Assembly: GCF_046630445.1 (NCBI RefSeq)
Contig: NC_092338.1
Location: forward strand, 344,291,501 to 344,355,500
Direction of reading: 5' to 3'
DNA: 64,000 nucleotides
From: Rutidosis leptorrhynchoides
Lineage: Eukaryota > Streptophyta > Magnoliopsida > Asterales > Asteraceae
The notes beneath the pieces are model-generated. The model was not told the origin of the DNA and made no database searches. It saw only the letters and a program-made list of their open reading frames with translations. Position 1 is the stretch's first letter. Every line of letters starts with the position of its first letter. This document shows, one piece after another, positions 20,013 through 32,097 of this stretch. A program made the translations under genes and the position numbers.

Positions 20013-22082
20013 AGATAAGTTGGTAATTTTTATTTTTATTTTAAACACTTAACATTTTATTACGTTTATGTAATGTTTGATATTCTTATTATTATTGTGT
20101 ACTAATATTTTTCTTATAGTTTGAAAGTGGGATGCCAAAGTTCCATTTCAAATTGCATGTATGATTATATTTGTATTGTATGTATTCTCTTTTATGCACA
20201 AAACAGGGTAAAACAACGCGTTTTCAAAGACTGGCATTAAGTTCAGCAAAAGCAAGTAATTTTGACGACAATGATGCAAAATGTATGTGAAATAACAACA
20301 AGACGGAATGAACAAATGACGTGCACCATTTATCATTCAGCAAACAAACGCCAATATATTTGGAAACTTTGGTAAAAATTTAATCATTTTCACACAAATC
20401 ACCCTCAATAATTTAAATTGTTACTGATTTCTTGCAAATGAGGGCATTGCAAGATCTTAAGTGTGGGAAGGGGTTAAATTCTTTCGGATTTTAAAATTTT
20501 TATATTAAACACTTGGTTACCATTAAAAATACTAGTAAAGCAGTAGTTGTATTAGAATCTAGTGCTCTCTGATAAAAAAGAACAGCCCTAGTCTTATATA
20601 CTGACTACCCAATTCTAGTAAAATTTTTCAAAATTTTCAATTAAATGAATTCAAAATCATGTTTATACATATTTATGAACGATAAAACTAGGTTTTAACA
20701 CCGAAATTATTGTTACCTCGGAAAGGACATAAATTGAGAAACAAACTAAAATGTCAAAATTCATTTAAAATGGAATAGAGGACGATAAAAAGGAAAATAA
20801 AAGCCAAGTGTGGGAAAATTTACCAAGTTATCTTAAACATATGTCACATATATCTGTAACAAATAACTAAAAATACTTTTACTTTGGACTAAACTAAACT
20901 GTTTTACCCGATGAAAGAAAAGAAGAGATGGATCTACACGATGAATCAATTCCATCATTAAAAGGAAGTAAAGTCTTCCGAAAAAGACACGCGCTTCTTG
21001 ATTTAGGTCATGAAGTTGTCGTCCAGACCAGCTGTAGGTTGACGAAAAATCTAGAAAAGTCATCACTAAAATCAGCAGGAAATCCACGGACCTCAGCATT
21101 AGACAGGGTCGCCAAGTGGTCAGATTTATCCTAACCATGAGAAGGATTTATCTCGTACAATGGGGGGGCACCATGCAAATTAGCTGGATAAGACTAATGA
21201 ATCAGATCCCCAGAAAGGATAATCTCCTTAAAGATTAAAAATCAGCTTTTAAGACTGATATTACTCAATCCTAGAGATTGACCTTAAAGATTGAGAATTA
21301 CAAACTCATGGAATTCGATGATATCTAAGCTCGAGCTTAAACGAGAAAATATTTTGATCAAAATTATAAACCGATTTGTTTTCTGAAAACCCCATTTTCA
21401 ATGCGTTCATTACCATTGAACGTAAAATCCTAGGAATTCACCTGGAATTCATTAGGTCACCTGAACTAAATCGGGTGTCAACCGTAAGAACGGTGGTTGC
21501 ATAACATGGTCAAAGACAGGACTTTGTGCCAGACCGAAAAATTATAAGGGTGAGCTTTACTATTGCTCCTACCAAGGATAGTAATTGCGTCCGACAAGTT
21601 ATAGACCATAATCAAAAGCATGTCACGGGACATTGCCTTAACAGTTGCTTGTTCAACGCTTTCCTTTACAACCGGACGGTAGTTTGCCGAAAGGTAATAT
21701 ACGGAACAAGTAAACTGAACGTGTTGCTTTCCAAATACAAGGTTAGCAAGTGGGTGACACAAAACCGCAAGTTTTGAGCTAAAATTTTCAAATCTGAAAC
21801 CCACCAAACCCACAAAAATATTTTGCAAACACTGGTAAAGGGTTATTCCGGAAAACTTATCTAGGGTAAAAACTAGATTTAATTTTCAAAAGATCAAATG
21901 TTTTCATAAAGATCCAATTTCCTTAATGGATCTAAATTTTTATAGTCATGTGGGACTGTAAACCACATCGTTACTACCATTGTTCATACCGCCGTATTGA
22001 AATCACTGATGTACAAAGTGTGAAGAATAAAGAAGTGATTCTAGTATTTCAAGACAATATTGCTTGAGGACAAGCAACGCTC
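20013..22082 (+). other. Athila 3' noncoding region
   Basis: About 2.1 kb between the last large ORF and the PPT. It holds two internal PPT-like copies (20459-20473, 20806-20820) and a further copy of the recurrent CCGAAATT block (about 20683-20730). A 68-codon open frame at 20928-21134 (starting MDLHDESIPSLK, basic, no known domain) could be a small conserved ORF, but nothing in the sequence proves coding. I see no other gene. Confidence 0.55.
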
Positions 22083-22097
22083 AAGTGTGGGAATATT
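22083..22097 (+). other. Athila polypurine tract
   Basis: AAGTGTGGGAATATT abuts the TGATAATG start of the 3' LTR, the expected place for the plus-strand primer. The tract is only partly purine; the AAGTGTGGGAA core is the likely primer. Confidence 0.7.
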
Positions 22098-24093
22098 TGA
22101 TAATGCTAAAAACGAACATATATTTCATAGCATTATTCCTCAAGAAAGACAAGATTTTAGTTGGTATTGTTCGATTTACAAGCAATATTCGTTTAAATAT
22201 TAAAAAGTGAAGACAAAAGGCAGAATCGACAAATTTAAGACAAAAAGGTCCAAAGAGCTAAAAAGTACAAGATACAACTAAAAAGGTTCAAAATATTGAT
22301 GAGGAACGTCTCAAAATGACAAGAGTACAAGTTACAAGACGCAAAGTACACGATATAAAATAATACGCGAAGACGTCCGAAAATCCGGAACCGGGACCTG
22401 AGCCTAGAAGAAACGCCCGACGCAACGGACCAAAAATATCTAGTCTACTATGCACAAAAATATAATATAATATATATATAATTATATATAATTATATATT
22501 ATATTATATATTATTATTATATTACGTCGGCAAGAAGAAAACAAATCAATTTGGCTGGATCCAGGGTGGCCATGCGACTCGCATGGCCAGAGGCACAAAT
22601 CCATGCGAGTCGCATGGAGTGAAAATGTTGGTCAGGTCCTATATAAAGCCAGTTTTCTGCCGAGTTTGATACACATAATTTTAATCTCTCTCAATATATA
22701 CGATATATATATATATATATAATTTATATTTTAATTTTAATTTTAATTATAATTCTAATAATAAGGGTATGTTAGCGAATGTTGTAAGGGTGTAAGTCGA
22801 AATTCTGTCCGTGTAACGCTACGCTATTTTTAATCATTGTAAGTTATGTTCAACCTTTTTACATTAATGTCTCGTAGCTAAGTTATTATTATGCTTATTT
22901 AAAACGAAGTAATCATGATGTTGGGCTAATTACTAAAATTGGGTAATTGGGCTTTGTACCATAATTGGGGTTTGGACAAAAGAACGACACTTGTGGAAAC
23001 TAGGCTATGGGCTATTAATGGGCTTTATATTTGTTTAACTAAATGAAAGTTTGTTAATGTTAATATAAAGATTTACAATTGGGCGTCCCTATAAATTACC
23101 ATATACACTCGATCGGACACGATGGGCGGGGTATTTATATGTACGAATAATCGTTCATTTAACCGGACACGGGAATGGATTAATAGCCACTAGAATAATT
23201 AAAACAGGGGTGAAATTACATTCAAGGGTAATTGGTGTAATTGTTAACAAAGTAGTAAAACCTTGGTTTACACGCAGTCGATAACCTGGTGTATTCATTA
23301 AACAAAGTATTAAAACCTTGTTACAATTCGAATCCCCAATTAGTTGGAATATTTAACTTCGGGTATAATAATAATTTGATGAGGACACTCGCAATTTATA
23401 TTTATGACTGATGGACTGTTATGGACAAAAACCAGACGGACATATTGAATAATCCAGGACAAAGGACAATTAACCCATGGGCATAAAACTAAAATCAACT
23501 CGTCAAACATCATGATTACGGAAGTTTAAATAAGCATAATTCTTTTATTTCATATTTAATTTCCTTTATTTTATATTTAATTGCACTTCTAATTATCGCA
23601 CTTTTATTTATTGTTATTTTATTTTATTGCACTTTTAATTATCGTACTTTTTAATTATCGCAATTTTATTTTATCGCATTTTTATTATTCGCAATTTCAT
23701 TATCGTTATTTACTTTACGCTTTAATTTTAGTCTTGTATTTATATTTTACATTAGGTTTTAACTGCGACTAAAGTTTTAAAATCGACAAACCGGTCATTA
23801 AACGGTAAAAACCCCCCTTTATAACAATAATATTACTTATATATATATTTGTATTTTTATAAAAGTAAACTAATATAGCGTTGAGCTTTGTTCAAAGATT
23901 TCCCTGTGGAACGAACCGGACTTACTAAAAACTACACTACTGTACGATTAGGTACACTGCCTATAAGTGTTGTAGCAAGGTTTAAGTATATCCATTCTAT
24001 AAATAAATAAATATCTTGTGTAAAATTGTATCGTATTTAATAGTTTTTCCTAGTAAAATAATAACTATTTTATATACACCTCGCTTCACATCA
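22098..24093 (+). repeat. Athila 3' LTR
   Basis: A 1996-bp copy of the 5' LTR with one base difference (G at 22799) and one additional AT unit. It repeats the palindrome pair (22568-22588, 22600-22618) and the TATA box. It ends ACATCA, followed by the GCCAT duplication at 24094-24098. Confidence 0.95.
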
Positions 24094-25471
24094 GCCATCT
24101 ACAAAATTTAACAAAGTTGTTTAAGTATTAATTTTAATTTAACAATCAATATCCTTTAAATCCAATTGATATTTATAAAAATTTAGAATCCAACAGTAAA
24201 CCAAATTTCGGTTAGGTGACCTTTATCCCGTCATTTGATTTAGCTAGGTAGTCATTATATGACAATTGCAATCCTTTTGCAACTTCTAAGTTATGGGATC
24301 ATGCAATCCTTTTTCATGGCATATTATCCCATCAACGCCTATTTGTTCATCATGCTTCGGTGACCCTAAGTTCATGATTTCCAAATCAAGTCGTCCTACT
24401 TGTATAGACATGTAAACTTAACATACAAGTGGTTAGGTGACCTTTATCTCACAAGTGTGCGAAATTTACCTTAATCATATTAGTTTGCTCATAACGGTTA
24501 GGTGACCTTTATCCCATTATAAGTTCCCTAATACGTCTAAGTGTCATACAATAGGATGGCGTTTAAACTTGTTAACCTAGTGTGTAAAGGGTTTTAAGTT
24601 TTCTTTAATTCTAGTTTGAGAAAACTTTTATACCATACACCAACATGCATTTAGTGTATGGTTCATTTGAAATCCATTTTCATGTCATGTAATAAATCCA
24701 ATTTTACTACTTTGATAATAAACCATTTATTATGTTTTAATAACCAATTATTAAATCCTTTTAGCCATTCCTAATTTAACCAATTAAATTGTCATTTTGC
24801 ATGTGTTAATAATGTCTAATTTAACCAATTAAATTGTCATTTTGCTTGTTGTTAACTTGTGATTTACCTGTAGCAACCAAACATACAAACACAATAAACA
24901 ACCACACATGCAAATCAAACATGTTCACAATCAAGACAATTTGGTAGACATTTGTTTAGCCAAAAACAAATGCTACCGGTAAGGGTTATAACACAAAGTA
25001 GGAGATTTTAAATCTCCCACTTAATCTTGCATCCAAATGCTTCTTCTTGTGTTCTTCAAGTCTTCATAATCTTCATCATTTTACAAAATATATCCTAATA
25101 CATTTTGTCTAAAAAATGAAATTACAACCTAATCTATTTTACATACCAAATATAAAATAAATTACATAACCAAATAAAAATTATTACAAACCAAATGAAT
25201 GAATTAATATTACATATTAAATGAATAAATACAAATCATTCAAACGCACATGCATTCAATCATAAGGTCAAGGCATTGATTGTGAACTACAACATACAAC
25301 AAATATGACCAATTTGCAAGTTCCAAACCCTCTTGGAACCTCTTTAGAAATCGGCCAAATGCACAAACCCACCCAAACCCGAACATTTTTACATTCCATA
25401 TTCATGCATGTACATGGAATGCAAATATAGTGGGTTTAAAGACCATATAAGAAGCATAATTCATAGACCTC
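24094..25471 (-). other. Copia leader and 5' internal region
   Basis: Sequence right of the Athila insertion continues the copia element upstream of its gag ATG (ATGGC lies within the duplicated GCCAT). It contains three copies of GGTTAGGTGACCTTTATC (24210, 24431 and 24496) and a direct repeat of about 47 bp around 24770-24845 (core AATTTAACCAATTAAATTG). Directly upstream of the gag ATG the minus strand reads AAATTTTGTAG, which resembles a 3' splice site. No coding frame is seen. Confidence 0.7.
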
Positions 25472-25485
25472 GGCTCTAGATACCA
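25472..25485 (-). other. Copia primer binding site (initiator-Met type)
   Basis: On the minus strand TGGTATCTAGAGCC resembles the plant initiator-Met tRNA primer site TGGTATCAGAGCC with small changes. It lies one base from the LTR end. Confidence 0.75.
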
Positions 25486-25486
25486 T

Positions 25487-26547
25487 TGATGGAATTTAAC
25501 AAGTTTCATAAACAACATGTTAATATAGTTAACTTAATCATTAAACCAATTTAATGTAGTTAAAACGAGCGGAAGCATTAAGTAAAGTACATGTTAACAT
25601 GTTAAGCCATTTAAGTTAAATCCCATATTCATATCAAGTCATGGATTAATGCTCACATATAAAACAAGTATAAGAAGAAGATTATTACCTCCTCAAGTTA
25701 ATTGAGGGTGATATTGAAGAACAAGAAGATGATAGAACCTCAAGCTATTGTGTACTAACACCACCCTTAAACTTGTTAGGAATTAAGACCCTTAATCACC
25801 TTTGAACAAGCTCAAAACCCTTTGCTCTTGCACCCAATTTTCTGGACAGCAGTAGGTTGAAAAGATGATGAGAATGCAAGCCTCAAAAGCATGAAACCTC
25901 AAGAGATTATACCCCAAACTTGATGCCAACACTTAGTACTTATGTTAGGATTAATTGACACTTGAAAAACTAGCTTGCAAAGAAGAAAATGATCTTCCTT
26001 TTGACCCTCAAAGGCCACGGCTGAAACAGCTGCAGAAGGCAGTTTTTTTTTTTGCACTAAAACTTGATATCTTTGCATGTATGGTATGACATTTAGTCAA
26101 GGAGCATGTTTATAGAGACTTGGAAAAGTATGTCCCATTCAATGAAGAATCTTGTGCATGTTCTTAAACTCCTCATGCCACTACCATTTGAACACATATA
26201 ATATAATTGTGGAATATAAAACTAAATTTATAAAATCAGTTTTTATAAAACATGATTTTATAAAACACATTTTATAAACTTGTATATTATTTGTTATGTA
26301 TATTTTGTAAAACCAATTTTATAAAATATAACATAACTTAATAAATTATTTAACCTATAAATAATTAAATCCTTGTTATATAAATTATTCCATAACTTAT
26401 ATAAACATATCAAGTAATATTATTTAAGAAACCTTTTCCTTAAAATTCAGTGTCACGTATTTAATCAATGATTCAATCGTTAAGATCAAATACGAATAAA
26501 GTGTCGGTAAGTTTGTTATTGGGTATGACCCGACTTGGATCATAACA
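25487..26547 (-). repeat. Copia 5' LTR (right boundary tentative)
   Basis: The left end on the plus strand is TGATGGAATT (minus-strand LTR end AATTCCATCA), fixed by the adjacent primer site. The right end is placed at TGTTATGATCC read on the minus strand (26547), giving TG...CA and 1061 bp. This end cannot be checked because the partner LTR is outside the window. A minus-strand TATAAACATG near 26110 is a candidate TATA box. Confidence 0.55.
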
Positions 26548-26974
26548 TGTTAGCCACATTAATTTAATATGTCTCTCGGGCATACGAAATACCTTCAATC
26601 CAAACTATGAAGGAATAATCACAAAACATATAACAATGAATGCAAAGCAACATATAAAAATTCACTCATGGTTGATTGGTAATATACCTTAGCAATTCAT
26701 GTTCATTAAATTAAAATTGATGAAAAAACATTAAATTACAAAATAAGGGTAGAGCAAAGTACTTTAAAATGCAAAGAGACTGGCTATGATGACCTAAGAA
26801 CACGAACATAATCAACGTTTTATTCCCCCATTGGAATTTCACTCTACTTACAACAAACCTGCCTCTTTTGATATCCTGATATCAATCTCATTGTATCCTC
26901 ACAGTGATCCAAGATGGATCATCCATATAAAAAAAAACTGTTTTTTCTCAATGCTGACTCTAGTTTACCTTTGT
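26548..26974. other. Spacer between copia LTR and E2F, with E2F 3' UTR
   Basis: A/T-rich sequence between the copia LTR and the E2F stop. The right part is presumably the E2F 3' UTR (minus strand), with an AATAAA at 26819-26824. A 77-codon open frame at 26831-27064 lies antisense to the last E2F exon and is not a gene. Confidence 0.6.
26819..26824 (-). terminator. E2F poly(A) signal AATAAA
   Basis: AATAAA on the minus strand, about 150 nt past the E2F stop codon. The position is plausible for a plant 3' UTR. Cleavage site not determined. Confidence 0.55.
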
Positions 26975-29900
26975 TCACCTGGGTGCACCGTTAACGGACG
27001 CAAAGGGTGCACCAGTGTGGTCAGCCATTGGGGTGCTTGGTCTTGGTGTCCCCACTTCTGCTAACCCAAATTCTTCACTAAGCAAGTCAACACCATCCCA
27101 TTCGATTCCAGGTACTATAACTAGTCAAGAAATGCAACTTGGTCCCATAAACAAAAATAGAGACAACTTTCATTATCTTTCAACACTTACTGTTAGGCCG
27201 TAAGCGTCAATACGAGATTTTAAAAGTTATAAAGTTCAAAATTATCTAAACATAATAGAGATAAAAACAAGTAAAAGAAAGGATACACTCTGTGTTCCAA
27301 ATATCTGTCAAAGGAACTTCTTTATCTGATAGAAGCCAATAGTCTGCATCATTCTGCAAAAAAAATAAAAAAAAATTATTATTATCTTAGATAGTTTTCA
27401 ATGGTGTTGTGAAATATAGTCAGCTAAATAATTGATTGTAAAGGTTGATTCTTTCCAGCATAGACGGTATCTTATGAGAAGCATTTTGCACAATTACACA
27501 CAAATAAAATGCATAAAAGAGTCGTATTTACTTACATTAACATCAGAAGGAACTATTCTCATGATATTCCCAGGTGAGCCTTGAGGTAAATCAGGGTCAG
27601 AACCCATATTATGAACATGTTGGGGCTGTGGCTCATTGGTGCCTTCTGGGTTATCATCTGAGCCAGAGGTTGAAGCCACTTGCACCGCTGTTGATTGTTC
27701 AGCCCCGTTAACATCTTCAAACTTCTCTTCAAATTGACTAAAACCACAAACGATTGTCAGTAGATTTTGAGGGAAAAGATGTAATAAGTTCACATGAGCA
27801 TATATTATCCAAACGTATATCATAAATGAAGGTTGCCACTCATTTACTTAGAATGGGTTAATTTGAGTTATGTTTATTATATGAATAGCAAAACGAGTAC
27901 TGCAAGTTGGTTGTTTACCTGACAAGATATACATCGATAGGGCCCATTGTGCTTCTAAGAATTATCCGATACCTTCTTTGTGGATAATCAACAGCCTGAA
28001 ATGCAAAAAAAAAAACGATGCCCCTCACATATTATATTAATGGAATGTATTTTTTAAATATAAAATAATTAAGTAACTTCTTTTTCATACTTACCTCATC
28101 AGGGTCTGGAACTTCGAGAGTTGTCCCATGAGGAGCCTTAATTGCTATCAGTGTTTCATTCTGTTGATTATAAACATCAAATTTTAAACTTACATGGTGA
28201 ACGTGAAGATTTATATGATTAACATAGTAAATAACATAAATTGTATGATTAAACCCTACCTGAAAGCATGGTAGACCTTTTATGTCATCTTCACTCACAA
28301 AAAGCCATCTAAATCAACCGAATATTAGTAAGAATCTAATATTCACGATATTAGGCCAATGAAGCTAACATAAATAAACAAGTGAATAAAACAATACTTC
28401 TGGTTTCTGCTATCTTCACTCATGTCCCTCATTTTTTCCTGCATTTCCCTGCAAAATGAACAAAAAACAAAACGAACTATATATAACTGAATTACGATAG
28501 CAAACTAGGTAACTTTGTCAATGTAAAAAAGAAAAGTAACCTGATGTTTTCATCTAATCTATGTTCTTCCATTGTAAGTTTTTGAACGTCCGCCTACAAC
28601 CAAGAAATGCGAGTAGCTCAGTCATGAATCAAGAGTCACAGAAAAGAATCTGCTTAAGAATTCCTTTGAATATGTGCTTGATTTTATTTGAGATGTGAGT
28701 TTGTTACAATTAGAGGTGGCAAAATTGAACATTTTACTTACAAACGGGTCAATAGATAATGTACTCGTAAAATCACAAATGGTGATTAAAAGTTAGCTTA
28801 AAAAGGAAGTTCAGATGGCTTAAAACGTTCTGAAACACACAGGTCAATAGGTAATTTTTTTATATGAAAGTGATTTAAAGCATTCTGAAACAAGATAGTT
28901 CGGGTCAACCCAACCTGTTTCAACTAGCAACAGTTTCCAAACCCAACAGGCATACTTTAACACTAAAGTGAGTGCACAACCTACTATTTATACCTGTAAC
29001 CGAGCAACATCGTCCTCCAACTCCCCAGGTTTTATAGAATCAAGGCCTCTAAACAGATAAAAAAAGAAACTTAAGTAAGTTTAAAATACATGCAGACACT
29101 TATTTGCGTGGAATGTGCTGTTAAAATATGTAAAAAACCTCACTTCCAACGGATTCTATTCTTGAGCTTCTTTTCAATTAGACCAATCCCTTCGAGAACA
29201 TTAGTTATATCATATATCCGCCTCTTTTGCACCTGTATCATTACAACTTGATAAACTAGATATTATATATAAAAAACATATTCAATATACTTAAATAAGA
29301 TTATACTTAAATCTACAAAACAATAAAAGAACAAAAGAAAGAAACAAATAAGAAAAAGAAAAGAAAAAAAAAAAGATTACGTCTAGGGTTTCAGCAGCAT
29401 TATTCAGATCAAGAATGCCATCTTCAGCATGTTTGATGAGGTTGATAAACTTTTTTGTCAAAAGTCCTGCAAAGATTGAAACTTTACCATCTACAAATAA
29501 TTCATTCAAAATTATAGAAGAATCATATGAACAGCTAATCAGCAAAATGTTACCTAGAGAACTGTCATATCGGCAGCTGCCAACAGGAGTAAGTTGAGAA
29601 GGTGATCCTGTGTTATATAGTATTAGTTTTCATATATATAGTTTTTAATAGTAACCAAATTAATCAAACAGCATATTTAATTATTATTATATTATTACAG
29701 CTTCATATATGTCACATCTCTTACAATCTGCCCTATTACAGGTGAATCATGGTTCTGCTTATCTATAATTACATAACAGTTTATACAACACACACACAAA
29801 CACCTCCATTGAGTATTAACATCCACTACTCAGAAGTTGGTAATAATCATAGTAAAAGTGCAAACAAAATAGCATATAAAGACAACAAACCATGCCTCAC

Positions 29901-30719
29901 CGATATTTGAAATAGGAGTTTGAGGAGCTGGTTTGTTGTTTTTTGTGACCCTCGAACGACCATTTACTCTTCCGCCTTTTGCAGATACTGGTGTGTTAAG
30001 AGGACTATTTACTGTTGCAGTGTAACCAGCCATCGCCCAATCATTAGATGGAACTTCATTATAGTCTGTTCCAAGTTTTCTCTTCACTGGCTGTGGAAAC
30101 TATAATCATGGACAACAAAAAGATTAGCATTTGTGTGTCACGCACAGAACGTCGAAACAATAACCAACCCAATAATTTGACATACATTCAGATGAATAGC
30201 TCAATGATAAAGATCCAATATCAGCATCAAACAATGCAATTAAATCCACATATACACGACAAAAGGTCACATACACAATTGAAGGTTTCTAGGTTTAGTC
30301 AAAATCAATTGAAAAACTCAGCTAAATTAGGGCATTATCCACCATCAAATTAACCTTAAAATCAAAACAATCAAACAACAGGTCACATACACAAACTTCT
30401 GCAACAACTTAAATTTAGCCTCCAATCAACACAAATATCATAGAAAACCTAAATTAACAGAATCAACTGCATCAACTACCGGAGATTTAACGACAATCGC
30501 TTCAGTCATCTGATCGGCAGTGGTAGTCACTCTGCTGCCATCATTTTTATGCGGGAACCGGTGGTAATCGTCGGTAGGAACAAACGGCGGTCGTGTCGAT
30601 GAAAACGGTAAGTGACGTCTCGTTGAATTGAGGATCTGTCCTACGCCGCCGCCGCCGCCGCCGGCGGCGGCAACCGATTGTTGCGCCGCCTGACGGTTTG
30701 GAGCTCGAGCTTCAGACAT
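26975..30719 (-). CDS. E2F: E2F transcription factor (plant E2FA/E2FB type), 14 exons
   Basis: Exons (minus): 30719-30480, 30090-29901, 29607-29554, 29466-29381, 29232-29144, 29048-28994, 28593-28541, 28448-28398, 28308-28260, 28160-28095, 27995-27919, 27737-27536, 27353-27287, 27120-26975. All introns are GT-AG and phases add up to 1425 nt, 474 residues, a normal length for plant activator E2Fs. Winged-helix DNA-binding domain at about 153-220 with [15 protein letters not shown] (194-208); leucine-zipper dimerization region about 222-262; marked box about 273-340 ([40 protein letters not shown]). The acidic C-terminus (DYWLLSD at about 408, [14 protein letters not shown] at about 431) fits transactivation and retinoblastoma-related binding. 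It should act in the nucleus with a DP partner on S-phase genes. The exon 14 acceptor is ambiguous by six bases (TTGACTAG or TTATAG), both in frame. No lesion seen. Confidence 0.95.
30640..30672 (-). repeat. GCC/GGC trinucleotide run in E2F exon 1
   Basis: A GC-rich trinucleotide run encoding a Gly stretch with flanking Ala at about residues 17-26 of E2F. It is the most GC-rich spot in the window and a likely length-polymorphic site. Confidence 0.8.
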
Positions 30720-31195
30720 TTCGGAAATTTATGTATTTCTTACTGTTATATTATGTAAGTTAATTAATAAAAATATAATTATGTGTGTAACTGGATAATG
30801 AAATTAATTTATATATATATATGGAGTGATTGAATTGAATTGAGTTTAGGGTTTATGGAATTGTTTGTAGAGAGAGAAAATAGAGGGTTTGTTTTAGAGA
30901 GAGAAAGTGAGAGTTGAGGGTTTGGGAAAGAAAGAAAGAGCAAAAACGAGGGAAGATGGAATTTTTTGGTTCGGATTAGATGTGGAGGGAAGAAGAAAAA
31001 ATATAATGGAAATTTGGTGAAATATCAGTCCTTTTAGTTTTTATTTGTTACTAATTAGTCCTTGTGTTTTTCATTTGTTTAATGAATTGTCAAGGACATT
31101 AGTTTTAGGGTATTTTGTTTGATTCAATGACAAATTTGTATACAAACCTACCAGTAGTTAGCTTGATTTATTTAGTTAACCTCTTAATATCATAT
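30720..31195 (-). promoter_or_regulatory. E2F 5' UTR and proximal promoter
   Basis: Upstream (minus strand) of the E2F ATG there is an A/T-rich stretch and then CT-rich leader sequence (TTTCTCTCTCT blocks about 30876-30915), typical of plant 5' UTRs. A telo-box AAACCCTAA lies at 30846-30854. A TATA-like ATTATAT lies at 31001-31007. I looked for an E2F site of the TTTSSCGC type, which would suggest autoregulation, and saw none. The start site is not determined. Confidence 0.55.
30846..30854 (-). promoter_or_regulatory. Telo-box AAACCCTAA
   Basis: Perfect AAACCCTAA on the gene strand, inside the probable 5' leader of E2F. Telo-boxes are known upstream of plant cell-cycle and translation genes; a role here is inferred only from position. 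Confidence 0.5.
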
Positions 31196-31839
31196 TAGGG
31201 ATGGCATCGGGTCGGGTTTGGGTCGGGTTTAAGTAATCCCGGACCCGAACCAGATTAAGAGACCCCGCCCCAAACCCGGCCCGAAACTCGTTGGGTCCCC
31301 ATTTACTTACATACTATTGGGTTTCGGATTTATGGTTCCCCCACGGGTAAACGGGTATACCCGATTAGTCATTCTGTATTTATTTTTCAATAAGTTACTA
31401 AATTAAAATATCGAAAAATAACTTAACTACTTTATGTTTAAAGTATTATAAAATATCACACACAAAAAGTTGATTGAAAAGTTTCTAAAATACCCAAATA
31501 CACAAAGTATATAAATATCAAATCTCGAAAACTCGTTGTATATGATTATATTGAATAAAAATATACTCGTTTTCAAAACAAATAAGAGAAATCTTTCATA
31601 CATTAACAATATATAATACTAATACTAAAATTTTACATAAAAATTATTATTAAAATTCCTCGGGCCGGGTATACGGGTATGTGGGTCGGGTATACGGGTC
31701 GGGTAAACGGGTTTGTATCCAAAACCATACCCGAACCCGGAATTTTTTTGTAATCATCCCCATACCCGGTCCATGACCCGACCCAAATATAACGGGTTTC
31801 GGGTTTCCCCATCGGGTATGGGTCATTTTGACATCCCTA
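31196..31839. mobile_element. hAT-type MITE, 644 bp
   Basis: Ends TAGGGATGG and CATCCCTA form an 8-bp perfect terminal inverted repeat, with weaker matching inward. It is flanked by a perfect 8-bp duplication TATCATAT at 31188-31195 and 31840-31847, the target size of hAT elements. Inside, both ends are rich in GGGTCGGGT and GGGTATACGGGT units and their complements; the middle is A/T-rich with no transposase. It lies about 0.5 kb upstream of the E2F ATG. Confidence 0.85.
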
Positions 31840-31847
31840 TATCATAT

Positions 31848-32097
31848 CTACTCTCTAACCAACATTCAGATGAATACAATGAGATTCTCTAAGACCACTT
31901 GTATCCCCATGATCCCACACCCGTGGGATATGACATGTCACTAAAACTCATGCCCCCTTAAAGCATAATGGGGTGTTGGTTTTCAGTTTTTGAAGACGTC
32001 TGTTGAATGGCAACGGATGAAGCAACGAGCGTGGGAACATGTTTAATAGTTTTTCATTATTTTAAAGATATAATTTTATTTCTTTTTAACTAGTACC
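31848..32097. other. Intergenic, no feature seen
   Basis: A/T-rich spacer between the MITE and the SINE. One short inverted pair (CCCACACCCGTGGG near 31915) is visible. Nothing else is supported. Confidence 0.5.

Larger units (their letters stand above)
6842..24093 (+). mobile_element. Athila-like LTR retrotransposon, nearly intact, 17.25 kb
   Basis: The two LTRs (6842-8835 and 22098-24093) match along their length. GCCAT is duplicated at 6837-6841 and 24094-24098. The PBS TGGCGCCGCTGCCGGGGA matches an Asp-tRNA-type primer site used by Athila elements. Order: LTR, leader, gag-protease, RT-RNaseH-integrase, small zinc-knuckle ORF, spliced env-position ORF, long 3' noncoding region, PPT, LTR. 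Athila assignment rests on the PBS, the long noncoding regions, the protease DLGA and the third ORF. It landed on the start codon of the copia gag: the duplicated GCCAT is ATGGC on the copia strand, so a copy of the ATG lies on each side. Confidence 0.95.

Noticed and set aside
30720-31195. E2F self-regulation through a TTTSSCGC site
   Set aside because: I searched both strands of the proximal promoter by eye and found no such site.
31196-31839. GGGTCGGGTTT units as interstitial telomere repeats
   Set aside because: They are not TTTAGGG, and they lie inside a MITE with clear TIRs and an 8-bp duplication.
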